Source: Salegentibacter sediminis
GTDB taxonomy: Bacteria; Bacteroidota; Bacteroidia; Flavobacteriales; Flavobacteriaceae
Reading direction: 5' to 3'
Assembly (NCBI RefSeq): GCF_002078605.1
Contig: NZ_MSJR01000006.1
Span: forward strand, 150,054 to 214,053
Length of the DNA: 64,000 bases
Within the stretch, counting starts at the first letter, position 1. Every line of letters starts with the position of its first letter. Below the pieces are notes generated by a model. That model was not told where the DNA came from. It saw only the letters and a program-made list of their open reading frames with translations, and ran no database searches. Positions 49,992 to 59,077 of the stretch are shown here, piece by piece. Both the position numbers and the translations under genes were made by a program.

Positions 49992-52250
49992 ATGCTAATC
50001 AGCACCAACTTGGATAGAATAAACAACTATTTTGAGGATCTTCTTAAATTTTTCCGCAGTCCGGACTTTTCCAAGGCGGTGATACTTAGTATTGCAATTA
50101 GTTTACCTATTGTGATTTTTAGTTATATGGGAAATTATGAGATTGGGGCTGCTCTGGCCATTGGATGCCTCCTGAGTTCTCCAAGTGATATCCAGGGGAG
50201 TTTTAGCCATAAAATCATTGGTGTTTTTCTGGCCGCAATTCTGGCTGGCATTGTTTCTCTAATTTTTGGCTATGCCTCAGTGAAAATCTGGATATTGTTG
50301 CCGGTTTTGGCTCTTTTGGTTTTTGGAATCGCCTATTTGGCGGTCTTTGGCTTCAGGGCTTCCCTGGTTGCTTTTTCAGGACTGTTTGCTATTGTATTGA
50401 GTTTTGCCAATATTTCTACTGTTCTGGAAGTTTGGGAACGCGCGCTGTTAATTGTTTTAGGTGGTTTATGGTATTTATCATTAAGTGTACTCTGGCATTA
50501 TTTAAATCCAAAAAGAGCTACCGAACAACTCCTGGCTCAGGCGATGGAACTTACTGCCTTGTATTTAAAAACCCGCGCACAATTATTAACTGAAACCGAG
50601 GAAAGGGTAAGCCTGCAAAAAGAACTTTTTAGAATACAGGGGGAACTAAATGAAAAACACGAAAGTTTAAGGGATATTCTTATAAGGTCAAGGTTAAATT
50701 TTGGAAATTCTAATTATGCTCGAAAAAGGCTGCTCATTTTCATTGAATTAGTAGATATTCTGGAACTGGCGATAGCCAATCCTGTAGATTACGATAAAAT
50801 GGATGAGGTTTTTGGTAGTAAATCGATAATGCCTCAAAGGTTAAGTTCTCTTGTAGAAAGTCTTGCCCATGAATTAGACGATATCGCTATTTCCCTTCAA
50901 AAAACCTCTAATTACAATCAAAAGGAAGTGCGGGAGAATCTGGAGAAAATCCAAACTGCATTTAGTAGTTTTAGAACAAACCTTGATTCAGATGATAAAA
51001 AAGAGCATATGTTTTTGCTTCAGAATCTTTTCGATTACCTGGAGCGACAATCTCAAAAGATAAATACAATCATTAGAATCCTGTATAATCTTGAAGACAG
51101 AAAACGGGTTTTTCCGAAGAAAAAAGAGGTTCTGAAATTTATTACCCCTCAGGATTACGACCCCAAAATATTGCTTGAAAACCTAAATTTTGATTCCACA
51201 ATTTTTAGACATTCCTTGCGACTGGCGGTAGTGGTTTTGGTAGGTTTTTCTATTGGAGCTTTTTTTTCACTGGATAATGCTTATTGGATTTTGTTAACTA
51301 TTATTGTGATCATGAGACCTAATTATGGTCTTACCAAGGAACGTTCAAAACAAAGGATTATCGGCACGCTTATAGGGGGTGTAATTGCCATAGGGATCGT
51401 TTTTTTCTTTAAAAGCCAAATCCTTTATGCGATTTTAGGGCTGTTTTCTCTAACCCTTGCTTTTTCGCTGGTGCAAAGAAATTATAAAACCGCTGCGGTA
51501 TTTATTACTCTAAGTATTGTCTTTATTTATTCCTTATTACAACCCGATGTTTACAATGTAATTCAATACAGAATAATTGATACCCTGGTAGGAGCGGGAC
51601 TTGCCGCCTTTGGTAACCTGGTCTTATGGCCGGCCTGGGAAGTTAAAGGGATTAAGAATGTAATGCTTAAAAGTATAGAGGCAAATAAGGTTTATCTGGA
51701 AGAGATAGCGCTATTTTATAAGGAAAAGGGAAATTTGCCGATTTCTTATAAGCTGGCCAGAAAGAATGCTTTTCTTGAAACCGGAAATCTTAATACAGCC
51801 TTCCAACGCATGACCCAGGAGCCCAGGTCGAAACGGAAGGAAATAAGTGGGGTTTACGAAATAGTAGGGCTTAATCAAACTTTTTTGGGAGCTCTGGCTT
51901 CCCTGGGAACCTATATTAGAAACCATAAAACCACCAGTGCTTCTAAGCATTTTGAAATTTTGGTACAACACACACTTCAAAATCTAAGAAATACCGAAAA
52001 TATCCTTTCCGAACAGAAAATTGAAAAACTTCCCAATCAGGAAAATACTCTTAGAGCAGAGAAAGCACTTAACCGGAATTTCAAAGATTTACTTCAGAGA
52101 AGCGAAGCAATAAAAGATGAAAATTCTCAAACGGGTGAAAATCTCCAGGCGCAGGTTCGGGAAGCACATTTGGTCATTAATCAGCTAAATTGGCTTTTAG
52201 ATCTTTCAGAAAAACTGCAAAAGAATATTGCGAAAACACGACTTTACTAA
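49992..52250 (+). CDS. FUSC/YccS-like membrane protein
   Basis: Two multi-TM modules with a soluble linker; DNAYWILLTIIVIMRPNYGLTKERSKQRIIGTLIGG. Start ATG at 49992 preferred over the TTG at 49980, which overlaps a TACTTTTG box. Confidence 0.88.
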   Translation: MLISTNLDRINNYFEDLLKFFRSPDFSKAVILSIAISLPIVIFSYMGNYEIGAALAIGCLLSSPSDIQGSFSHKIIGVFLAAILAGIVSLIFGYASVKIWILLPVLALLVFGIAYLAVFGFRASLVAFSGLFAIVLSFANISTVLEVWERALLIVLGGLWYLSLSVLWHYLNPKRATEQLLAQAMELTALYLKTRAQLLTETEERVSLQKELFRIQGELNEKHESLRDILIRSRLNFGNSNYARKRLLIFIELVDILELAIANPVDYDKMDEVFGSKSIMPQRLSSLVESLAHELDDIAISLQKTSNYNQKEVRENLEKIQTAFSSFRTNLDSDDKKEHMFLLQNLFDYLERQSQKINTIIRILYNLEDRKRVFPKKKEVLKFITPQDYDPKILLENLNFDSTIFRHSLRLAVVVLVGFSIGAFFSLDNAYWILLTIIVIMRPNYGLTKERSKQRIIGTLIGGVIAIGIVFFFKSQILYAILGLFSLTLAFSLVQRNYKTAAVFITLSIVFIYSLLQPDVYNVIQYRIIDTLVGAGLAAFGNLVLWPAWEVKGIKNVMLKSIEANKVYLEEIALFYKEKGNLPISYKLARKNAFLETGNLNTAFQRMTQEPRSKRKEISGVYEIVGLNQTFLGALASLGTYIRNHKTTSASKHFEILVQHTLQNLRNTENILSEQKIEKLPNQENTLRAEKALNRNFKDLLQRSEAIKDENSQTGENLQAQVREAHLVINQLNWLLDLSEKLQKNIAKTRLY

Positions 52251-52293
52251 GTATTGTTTTTTGGCCATGAGGAGTATTATAACTTTGCAACGA

Positions 52294-54158
52294 ATGAAAA
52301 AATTACTCCTTTTTGTCTTTTTTATAACTACTTCTCAGACCTATTCCCAATTAGGATTCTGTGCAGGTAGTAAAGGTCATCCTATTTTTCATGAAGATTT
52401 CGATGGGGGAGGACCCCTGCTACCAGGAACCACCAGTTATACTTTTGTAGCCGGCCAGGATCCCCACGATGGAGAGTATACCGTATCTGATGAAATTGGG
52501 AATGATATAGGGGGTTGGTTTTCTTATCTTCCAAATGGTACAATTTCAGATGGGAATGCCCTTATTGTGAATGCCGATTATACTGCCGGACAGTTTTATG
52601 AATATAGTGTTTCCGGTCTTTGTGAGAATACCAGTTATGAGTTTTCGGCTTTTCTTTTAAATTAAGCCCGACCAGTTCCTGTCCAGAAGATACATCTCCT
52701 ATTCCTATAAATGTAAAGTTCCAGATTTGGGATGAAACCAACACCGAATTACTGGCAGAAGGGAGTACCGGAGATATTCATACTAAGAATACCCCACAAT
52801 GGGAAGAATATGCTCTTACCTTTAGGAGTGAACCGGGACAAGCTTCGGTTATCTTAAGAATGTATAATAATTCAGACGGTGGCTGCGGAAATGATTTGGC
52901 CATAGATGACATTATCTTTAGATCTTGTGGTGATTTAACTGAAATCTCTACACCCAGCATAGATGCTTCAGAATTGAACTTATGCGAAGAAAATGCCCCC
53001 ATTAGTCTGGAGCTGACTGCAACACCCGATTTCTCATCTTATGACGAGCATTATTTTCAGTGGCAGGAAAGCATCGATAAGGAAGACTGGAATGATATTC
53101 CCGGCGAGACTACCGATGAATACACGACCCCATCCCTTAGTAGTTCCCGATATTACCGGGTAAAAGTAGCCGAAGATCCGGTGAATCTCGCAAATAATTT
53201 ATGCAGTACAGTCTCTGAAGCTTTTTCAGTAAATATTATTAAAACCCCTAAAGCTCCGGTTAGCAACGGAGATAAGTCAATATGTGAAGGCGAAGAAATT
53301 CCCTCCCTTAGCGTGGAAAAGGAGGAAGATGAAACTGTGAATTGGTATGCATCAGAAACCGGTGCAGATCTATTGCTTAAAAATTCGGAATATTTCATTC
53401 CGGAAACACCGGGAGTTTATTATGCCGAGGCCGTTAAAACCGGTTTTGAGTGTGCTGCCAGCGAGCGAACTGCGGTAGAATTGAAAATTTATGAATTGCC
53501 GGTGGCAAAGGATGAAAAACTTCAGATCTGTGAGGAGGGAGAATTAGAACTCGATGCTGGTGTTGATGTTTCGGCCTATTTGTGGAGTACCGGGGAAACC
53601 ACCAGAAAGATTAGCATTAATTCTCCCGGAATTTTTAAGGTGGAACTAATCAATTCGCATGGCTGTTCAACTATTAAAAATATAGAGGTTGCTCCCGTTG
53701 ATATAGTAGGTATTGAAAATATAATTTCAGAAGAAAAAAAGCTGATTATTAAGCCGCTGGTAGATGGTGTTTTTGAATATTCTATTAACGGGAACAATTT
53801 CCAGGATTCTAATGAATTTAATGTTTCAGGGGGAGTTTATACAATTTATATGAGAGATAAAGCAGGCTGTAAAACAATTTCGCAGGACTTTCCCCACCTG
53901 GTTTTTCCGAAGTTTATCACTCCTAATGGCGATGGTTACAATGATGTTTTTAGGGTAAAAGGGCTTGAGTTTTTCAACAAGTCAAGGATAAGTATTTATA
54001 ATCAATATGGAAAACTACTAAAATCGGGTGATGGGAAGAACTTTAGCTGGGGGGGAAAACGGGGTGGCCGGGAACTGCCCTCAACCGATTACTGGTATGA
54101 AATAAAGATCGAAAATTTTCCGGGGCAAAAGGGGCATTTCAGCCTTATCCGCCAATAG
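52294..54158 (+). pseudogene. T9SS type-B sorted (gliding-motility-associated C-terminal domain) secreted protein, split by a frameshift near 52660
   Basis: Signal peptide MKKLLLFVFFITTSQTYSQ in the frame ending at 52665; the continuation LSPTSSCPEDTSPIPINVKFQIWDETNTELLAEG... is open from 52662 in another frame to the C-terminal FPKFITPNGDGYNDVFRVKGLEFFNKSRISIYNQYGKLL. Confidence 0.85.
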
Positions 54159-55344
54159 TTTTAATCCGCTGATTATTTAGCGCCACTAAAGTCATAATTC
54201 CGATAATCATTAGCATAATATAGCTAAAATCTATATTAAGATCTAAAAGGAAACCTACCAGAAGGGGCCCCAGGGCGGTGCTAATTACCATAAACATGGT
54301 AAAGACACTTCTGATAGCTCCCATTCTCTCTGTTCCATACATTTCAGCAATAAGAGAAGTTTGCACAGTACCCGACATACCCACTGTAATTCCCGCAAGG
54401 ACAAGGAAAATAAAAGCCCCAATTATACTTTCCATAAACGCGAAGGGCACGAGGCCAATAATTATAGGAATTAAAAACCAGCGAAACATTTTCCTGGCGG
54501 TGAATTTATCAACCCACATTCCGCCGAATATGGAAAACAGCAATCTCGTGATCGCGTAAACCGTAAAGAAGCTGGCATAAAGTTGAACCGACCAGCCTTT
54601 ATCCTCAACAAAAACATACTGGTAGAAAAAAATCGCGGTAATAGAAAAACTCAAAATAAAACTGGCGGGCATCATAATGCCAAATCGTTTTTCAAAAACA
54701 ACACTCTTATAATCCTTGAGCAGGACCCAGGTTGAAGGTTTTCTTTGCGTAGAAAGTTGTTTGTCAAATTCGCTTAGATCGGTAGAATGTAATCGAAGGA
54801 GATAAAGCAACAGGGCTATTCCACTGGCAATGGCAGCTACACGCCAGTCGAACCAGGAAATCAACAAGGCGATGATAACCGGAAAGACAGCTTCCCCAAT
54901 AGAATAGCCCAGAGAAGAAATGCTTAAAGCCTTACCACGATTTTTATCGAAGTACTTCGAAATTATGGTCATACTAATATGGCTAAGCAATCCTTGTCCC
55001 ATTAGCCTTAACCCCATTAATGCTATAAAGAGTAAAAAGATGTTGAAAGAAAAACCTAAAAGTATTGCCGAAAGACCAAGCCCCAGAACTGTATATGCGG
55101 TAACTTTTTTGGCAGGTTTATGATCTACTGTATGACCTACGGTAAGCATAATTATAGAAGCGGCCACGGTACATCCGGCATAGATAGCCCCAAAGGAACC
55201 TTCGGTTAAACTGAAATCCTTAATAATCTCGGGAACGTAGAGGGATATTAGAAAGGTTTGTCCAAAACTTGAAAGGAAAGTTAGCAACCAACCAAAACTT
55301 ACTTTTTTAAAATGTTCTTTTGCAAAATAGTAAAACTCCTTCAA
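54145..55344 (-). CDS. MFS transporter
   Basis: About 12 TM segments; FGAIYAGCTVAASIIMLTVGHTVDHKPAKKV motif-A-like loop. Confidence 0.92.
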   Translation of the reverse strand: MKEFYYFAKEHFKKVSFGWLLTFLSSFGQTFLISLYVPEIIKDFSLTEGSFGAIYAGCTVAASIIMLTVGHTVDHKPAKKVTAYTVLGLGLSAILLGFSFNIFLLFIALMGLRLMGQGLLSHISMTIISKYFDKNRGKALSISSLGYSIGEAVFPVIIALLISWFDWRVAAIASGIALLLYLLRLHSTDLSEFDKQLSTQRKPSTWVLLKDYKSVVFEKRFGIMMPASFILSFSITAIFFYQYVFVEDKGWSVQLYASFFTVYAITRLLFSIFGGMWVDKFTARKMFRWFLIPIIIGLVPFAFMESIIGAFIFLVLAGITVGMSGTVQTSLIAEMYGTERMGAIRSVFTMFMVISTALGPLLVGFLLDLNIDFSYIMLMIIGIMTLVALNNQRIKTIGG

Positions 55345-55424
55345 ATCCAGTATTTAATTTAGGTTAGGTCATCAAAGTTAAAGTCTTGAATTTAAAATTT
55401 ATTAATAACTTCTATAATTCTAAA

Positions 55425-55450
55425 ATAAAAAACCACCCTTGTGAGGTGGC
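55425..55450 (-). terminator. Rho-independent terminator
   Basis: Minus strand CCACCTCACAAGGGTGGTTTTTTATTTT. Confidence 0.75.
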
Positions 55451-55482
55451 CTGAGAATATTCTAAATGTTTTAAAACAGAGC

Positions 55483-55581
55483 CTATTTTTTGGGTTTAGC
55501 TTGTTTTGGTGGTTGTTTCTTTGGAGCAGCTTGCTTCTTGTGCCCTTTTTGCTCCTCTTCATGTTTTTTACTCTGTGCCAT
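55483..55581 (-). CDS. Small Lys/Gln/Pro-rich protein (32 aa, absent from supplied ORF track)
   Basis: Manual translation: MAQSKKHEEEQKGHKKQAAPKKQPPKQAKPKK*; followed by a terminator on the same strand. Confidence 0.6.
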   Translation of the reverse strand: MAQSKKHEEEQKGHKKQAAPKKQPPKQAKPKK

Positions 55582-55762
55582 AATTTTGTTTTTAGAGAAT
55601 TATACACTTAAAAATACTAATAAACCAAACTCTTAAAATGCTAATTCACACAACATTAACTATACTGTAAACCAGTATTTTATATTGGATGAGAACAATG
55701 TATTTTGCCTGATTTTCTATTGGTTTAAGTATTTAAGGAAAAATCAGGAAAATTTGTTTTTC

Positions 55763-55798
55763 TATTGATTACTTTTGAAATAGTACCAATAATCAATA
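55763..55798. promoter_or_regulatory. Inverted repeat spanning the cysE promoter
   Basis: TATTGATTA (55763-55771) and TAATCAATA (55790-55798) perfect 9-bp arms around a TACTTTTG box (55770-55777). Confidence 0.5.
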
Positions 55799-55806
55799 AT
55801 AGGTAG

Positions 55807-56595
55807 ATGATAGAAAAAAAGGTAATTGCTGATATTCAAAAGCAAAAGCAGCTTCCAAATTTAAGGTTAAGTATAAAGGAAAAAACCGAGGCTTTTGTCG
55901 ATAAGATTTTTTACACCCTTTTTGATGCCGATACCAAGGTGGAAGATAATATTGAGCAACTGGAAAAGGATTTTTCTGAACTGGCTGAACTTGTATGCTG
56001 GCAACCGGATAAATCCTGTCATGAGATCTGGTGTGGTTACCTGAGAATTCTTCCTGAAATCTTAACAAAATTGAATGAGGACGCCAATGCTATAGCCTTA
56101 AATGATCCTGCTGCGAATTCTGTTGAAGAGGTATATCTATCTTACCCGGGGTTCTTTGCCATTGCTATTTATAGGTTAAGCCATGAATTTTACAAGATTG
56201 GGTTCCCGTTGGTGCCAAGATTAATGACCGAATGTGCACACACCTTAACCGGGACCGACATTAACCCCGGAGCAGAAATTGGAGTTCCCTTTTTTATAGA
56301 CCATGCAACAGGCGTTGTAATAGGGGAGACCGCCGTAATAAAAAATAATGTAAAGATCTATCAGGGGGTTACCCTTGGAGCTCTTTACGTAGACAGGAAT
56401 TTAAGGGATACCAAACGACATCCTACTATAGAAGATAATGTAACAATTTACGCGAATGCTACCATTCTTGGAGGAGAGACCGTGGTTGGTGCCAATAGTA
56501 TGATTGGAGGGAATGTATGGTTAACAAAATCGGTTCCTGAAAATTCTATAGTGACTCATAATCCGCAGATTAATATTAAAAACAGCACGAAATAA
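55807..56595 (+). CDS. cysE: Serine O-acetyltransferase
   Basis: Hexapeptide repeats: GTDINPGAEIGVPFFIDHATGVVIGETAVIKNNVKIYQGVTLGAL. Confidence 0.95.
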   Translation: MIEKKVIADIQKQKQLPNLRLSIKEKTEAFVDKIFYTLFDADTKVEDNIEQLEKDFSELAELVCWQPDKSCHEIWCGYLRILPEILTKLNEDANAIALNDPAANSVEEVYLSYPGFFAIAIYRLSHEFYKIGFPLVPRLMTECAHTLTGTDINPGAEIGVPFFIDHATGVVIGETAVIKNNVKIYQGVTLGALYVDRNLRDTKRHPTIEDNVTIYANATILGGETVVGANSMIGGNVWLTKSVPENSIVTHNPQINIKNSTK

Positions 56596-57482
56596 TGAAC
56601 GATTCTATTTTAGATCTAATTGGAAATACTCCACTGGTGAAAGCTCAGAGATTGGTAAAAAACCCCAATGTGCAGCTTTATTTTAAGCTGGAAGGCCAGA
56701 ATCCCGGAGGAAGTGTGAAAGACAGAGCTGCTTACAATATGATAAAAAGTGCACTGGAAAGAGGGGATATTAACAAAGAAACCCGTTTAATTGAAGCTAC
56801 TAGCGGGAATACCGGTATTGCCCTGGCAATGATCGCTGGAATATTTCATCTTAATTTAGAGTTGGTTATGCCCGAGAATTCAACCATAGAACGAGTCCAA
56901 ACGATGAGGGCCTATGGAGCTACTGTAACCTTAACAGATGCAGAAGGAGGCATTGAAGGGGCTCGTGATTACGCTGAAGCTAAGTTAAAGGATGGAGATC
57001 ATTTTATGTTCAACCAATTCGCCAACGACGATAATTGGAAAGCACATTATAACAGTACGGGTCCTGAAATTTGGAATGACACCCATTATAAGATAACTCA
57101 TTTTGTTTCATCAATGGGGACTACAGGTACCATTATGGGCACATCCACTTATTTAAAAGAAAAAAATAAAGAAATTGAAATAGTTGGAGTGCAACCTACC
57201 GATGATTCTAGGATTCCTGGAATTCGAAAATGGAAAGAAGAATATCTCCCTAAAATATTTAAAAAAGAGAAGGTAGATCGTATTCTGGAAGTTAGTAAAG
57301 AAGAGGCAAAATTAACGACAATTAAACTTGCTCGTCAGGAAGGTATTTTTGCCGGAATGAGTAGTGGTGGGGCTGCTGCTGCTGCAATTAGATTATGTGA
57401 AGAACTGGAAAGCGGTTTAGTGGTAAGCATAATTTGCGATCGCGGAGACCGCTATTTATCATCTGATCTTTTTGACGCATAA
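56595..57482 (+). CDS. cysM: Cysteine synthase (CysM type)
   Basis: LIGNTPLVKAQRL, EGQNPGGSVKDRAAYNMI (PLP Lys), EATSGNTGIALAMIAG, GIFAGMSSGGAAAAA; overlaps the cysE stop. Confidence 0.95.
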   Translation: MNDSILDLIGNTPLVKAQRLVKNPNVQLYFKLEGQNPGGSVKDRAAYNMIKSALERGDINKETRLIEATSGNTGIALAMIAGIFHLNLELVMPENSTIERVQTMRAYGATVTLTDAEGGIEGARDYAEAKLKDGDHFMFNQFANDDNWKAHYNSTGPEIWNDTHYKITHFVSSMGTTGTIMGTSTYLKEKNKEIEIVGVQPTDDSRIPGIRKWKEEYLPKIFKKEKVDRILEVSKEEAKLTTIKLARQEGIFAGMSSGGAAAAAIRLCEELESGLVVSIICDRGDRYLSSDLFDA

Positions 57483-57516
57483 AAACACGGCCCTTTTAAG
57501 GGCCGTGTTCTTTTTT
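57481..57516. terminator. Bidirectional rho-independent terminator
   Basis: AACACGGCCCTTTTAAGGGCCGTGTTCTTTTTT. Confidence 0.88.
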
Positions 57517-57521
57517 AAAAA

Positions 57522-58079
57522 CTACATGGCGGCAAGTTTACCCATACCCGATTTATCCAGGTCCACTCTAATATTCTTGCTTTTAGATCCGTTTCTGAGT
57601 TTAACCTTAAAGAACTCCTTATCCAGGGTCCAGCTATTCCTTGAGGATGCGATATGCTTATTCCCTACTATAGAGTAATTTGGGTTTTGTTTTAAAATAC
57701 TTACAGCAGTTGCATAAGGCATTTTTACATCTTTAAAAACCTGGTAACTGGTTAAAAGATCACCTTTGTTATTAAACCTAACTTTTAGATCTCCTTTATT
57801 GGTTTTAAAGTAGACATCATAATGTTCATAATCTGCATCCCGGTTAGCAATGATAAACTTTTGGATATCAAAATTCTCGCGTACAAACCTTAAAGGGCTT
57901 TCATTAAAGTGCCCGGTGTATTTCTCGGGAAGATTCACAATTAAAGTTTGTGAGTCAGGATTCAATTTGAGTGCTTCAGAGCTTAGCTCCATTGTTACTT
58001 CATCCAATCGGATGACCTTTTGTGCATAGCTGGAGAATACGATCCCCATCAATACTATGCTGAAAATTAACTTTTTCAT
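57522..58079 (-). CDS. Secreted hypothetical protein
   Basis: Start re-assigned to signal peptide MKKLIFSIVLMGIVFSSYAQ; PepSY-like composition, family not certain. Confidence 0.7.
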   Translation of the reverse strand: MKKLIFSIVLMGIVFSSYAQKVIRLDEVTMELSSEALKLNPDSQTLIVNLPEKYTGHFNESPLRFVRENFDIQKFIIANRDADYEHYDVYFKTNKGDLKVRFNNKGDLLTSYQVFKDVKMPYATAVSILKQNPNYSIVGNKHIASSRNSWTLDKEFFKVKLRNGSKSKNIRVDLDKSGMGKLAAM

Positions 58080-58186
58080 GACAGTATATTTTTTAGATTT
58101 AAGTAAAGATATATCAGCTAGAGCCAAACAAATACTACGTAAGTAGCATTGGATCAATATTGTATAATATTTAACGCTTGTTTCAT

Positions 58187-58885
58187 TTAACCTGAAAAGT
58201 GATTTTTTTCGGCTTGTTTTAAAAGTAATTCCAGGTTAGTGATTTCTACTTTTTTCCTGCTAATTTTTAAAATACCATCTTTTTTAAATTGCTGAAGATG
58301 CCTGTTAACCACTGCACGGGTAGAACCAATAAGATTGGCCAGTTCGTCATTGGAGAGATCATTTATTAATTCGAGTTTCTTTGACTTCTTATTGATATTT
58401 GTCAATATTAATTTAGCCAAACGACTGGAGATATCAGACAGAACAACGTTTGAAGTGTACTCTTCGAGAATACGAATCTGTTTGCCCATATAGGGCAAAA
58501 GCGATTTATTTATCTGCGGATATTTCACGATCCACTCCCGCATAATTTTAATGGGAACAGATAAGAGGGTAGCTTCATCCAAAGTTTCATAAAAAACTTT
58601 GTGCTCACAGTTTTCGAGCAGACACAATACATCAAAAATATCATTCTTTTTGAGCAGAAACAAAGTAAATTCCCTGGCGCTTTCGGGGTCTACCCGGTAA
58701 ATTTTCACTCTGCCCTCAGCGATAATATAGAATTTAAAGAGAGTTGGAGTTTTAGTGATGTTACAGGTATTTTTTGGCCAGATCTCTTCCTGAAATGCCG
58801 TTAAAAAACCAGCCAGCTTTTCCTCCTCCAAATCCTTAAATAGTATATTTTCCCTTAATAACGATATATAATTTTTCCCTATCAT
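58187..58885 (-). CDS. Crp/Fnr family transcriptional regulator
   Basis: cNMP-binding-like domain (FKFYIIAEGRVKIYRVD) and HTH (LSNDELANLIGSTRAVVNRHLQQFKKDGIL). Confidence 0.9.
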   Translation of the reverse strand: MIGKNYISLLRENILFKDLEEEKLAGFLTAFQEEIWPKNTCNITKTPTLFKFYIIAEGRVKIYRVDPESAREFTLFLLKKNDIFDVLCLLENCEHKVFYETLDEATLLSVPIKIMREWIVKYPQINKSLLPYMGKQIRILEEYTSNVVLSDISSRLAKLILTNINKKSKKLELINDLSNDELANLIGSTRAVVNRHLQQFKKDGILKISRKKVEITNLELLLKQAEKNHFSG

Positions 58886-59077
58886 AAAATCTGGTGTATG
58901 TTATTTCAATTTCAGAAAACAACGAGGGGAGTGAGGAACTTTCAATTAGAGGTGAAAGAAGATATTTCTCTAAAAATAGGAAAAAGACAAAATTCAATTC
59001 TTTATTTCCTACATAAATATTTTCCCAAACTTAAGAAATCAGCTATTTTTGCAAAATTGGAGTTCTTAAAAGATATT

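Noticed and set aside
58898-59077. 60-codon N-terminal extension of the helicase ORF
   Set aside because: The translation does not resemble the helicase family start; an in-frame Met at 59078 and a TATTTTTG box at 59044 better explain the gene.
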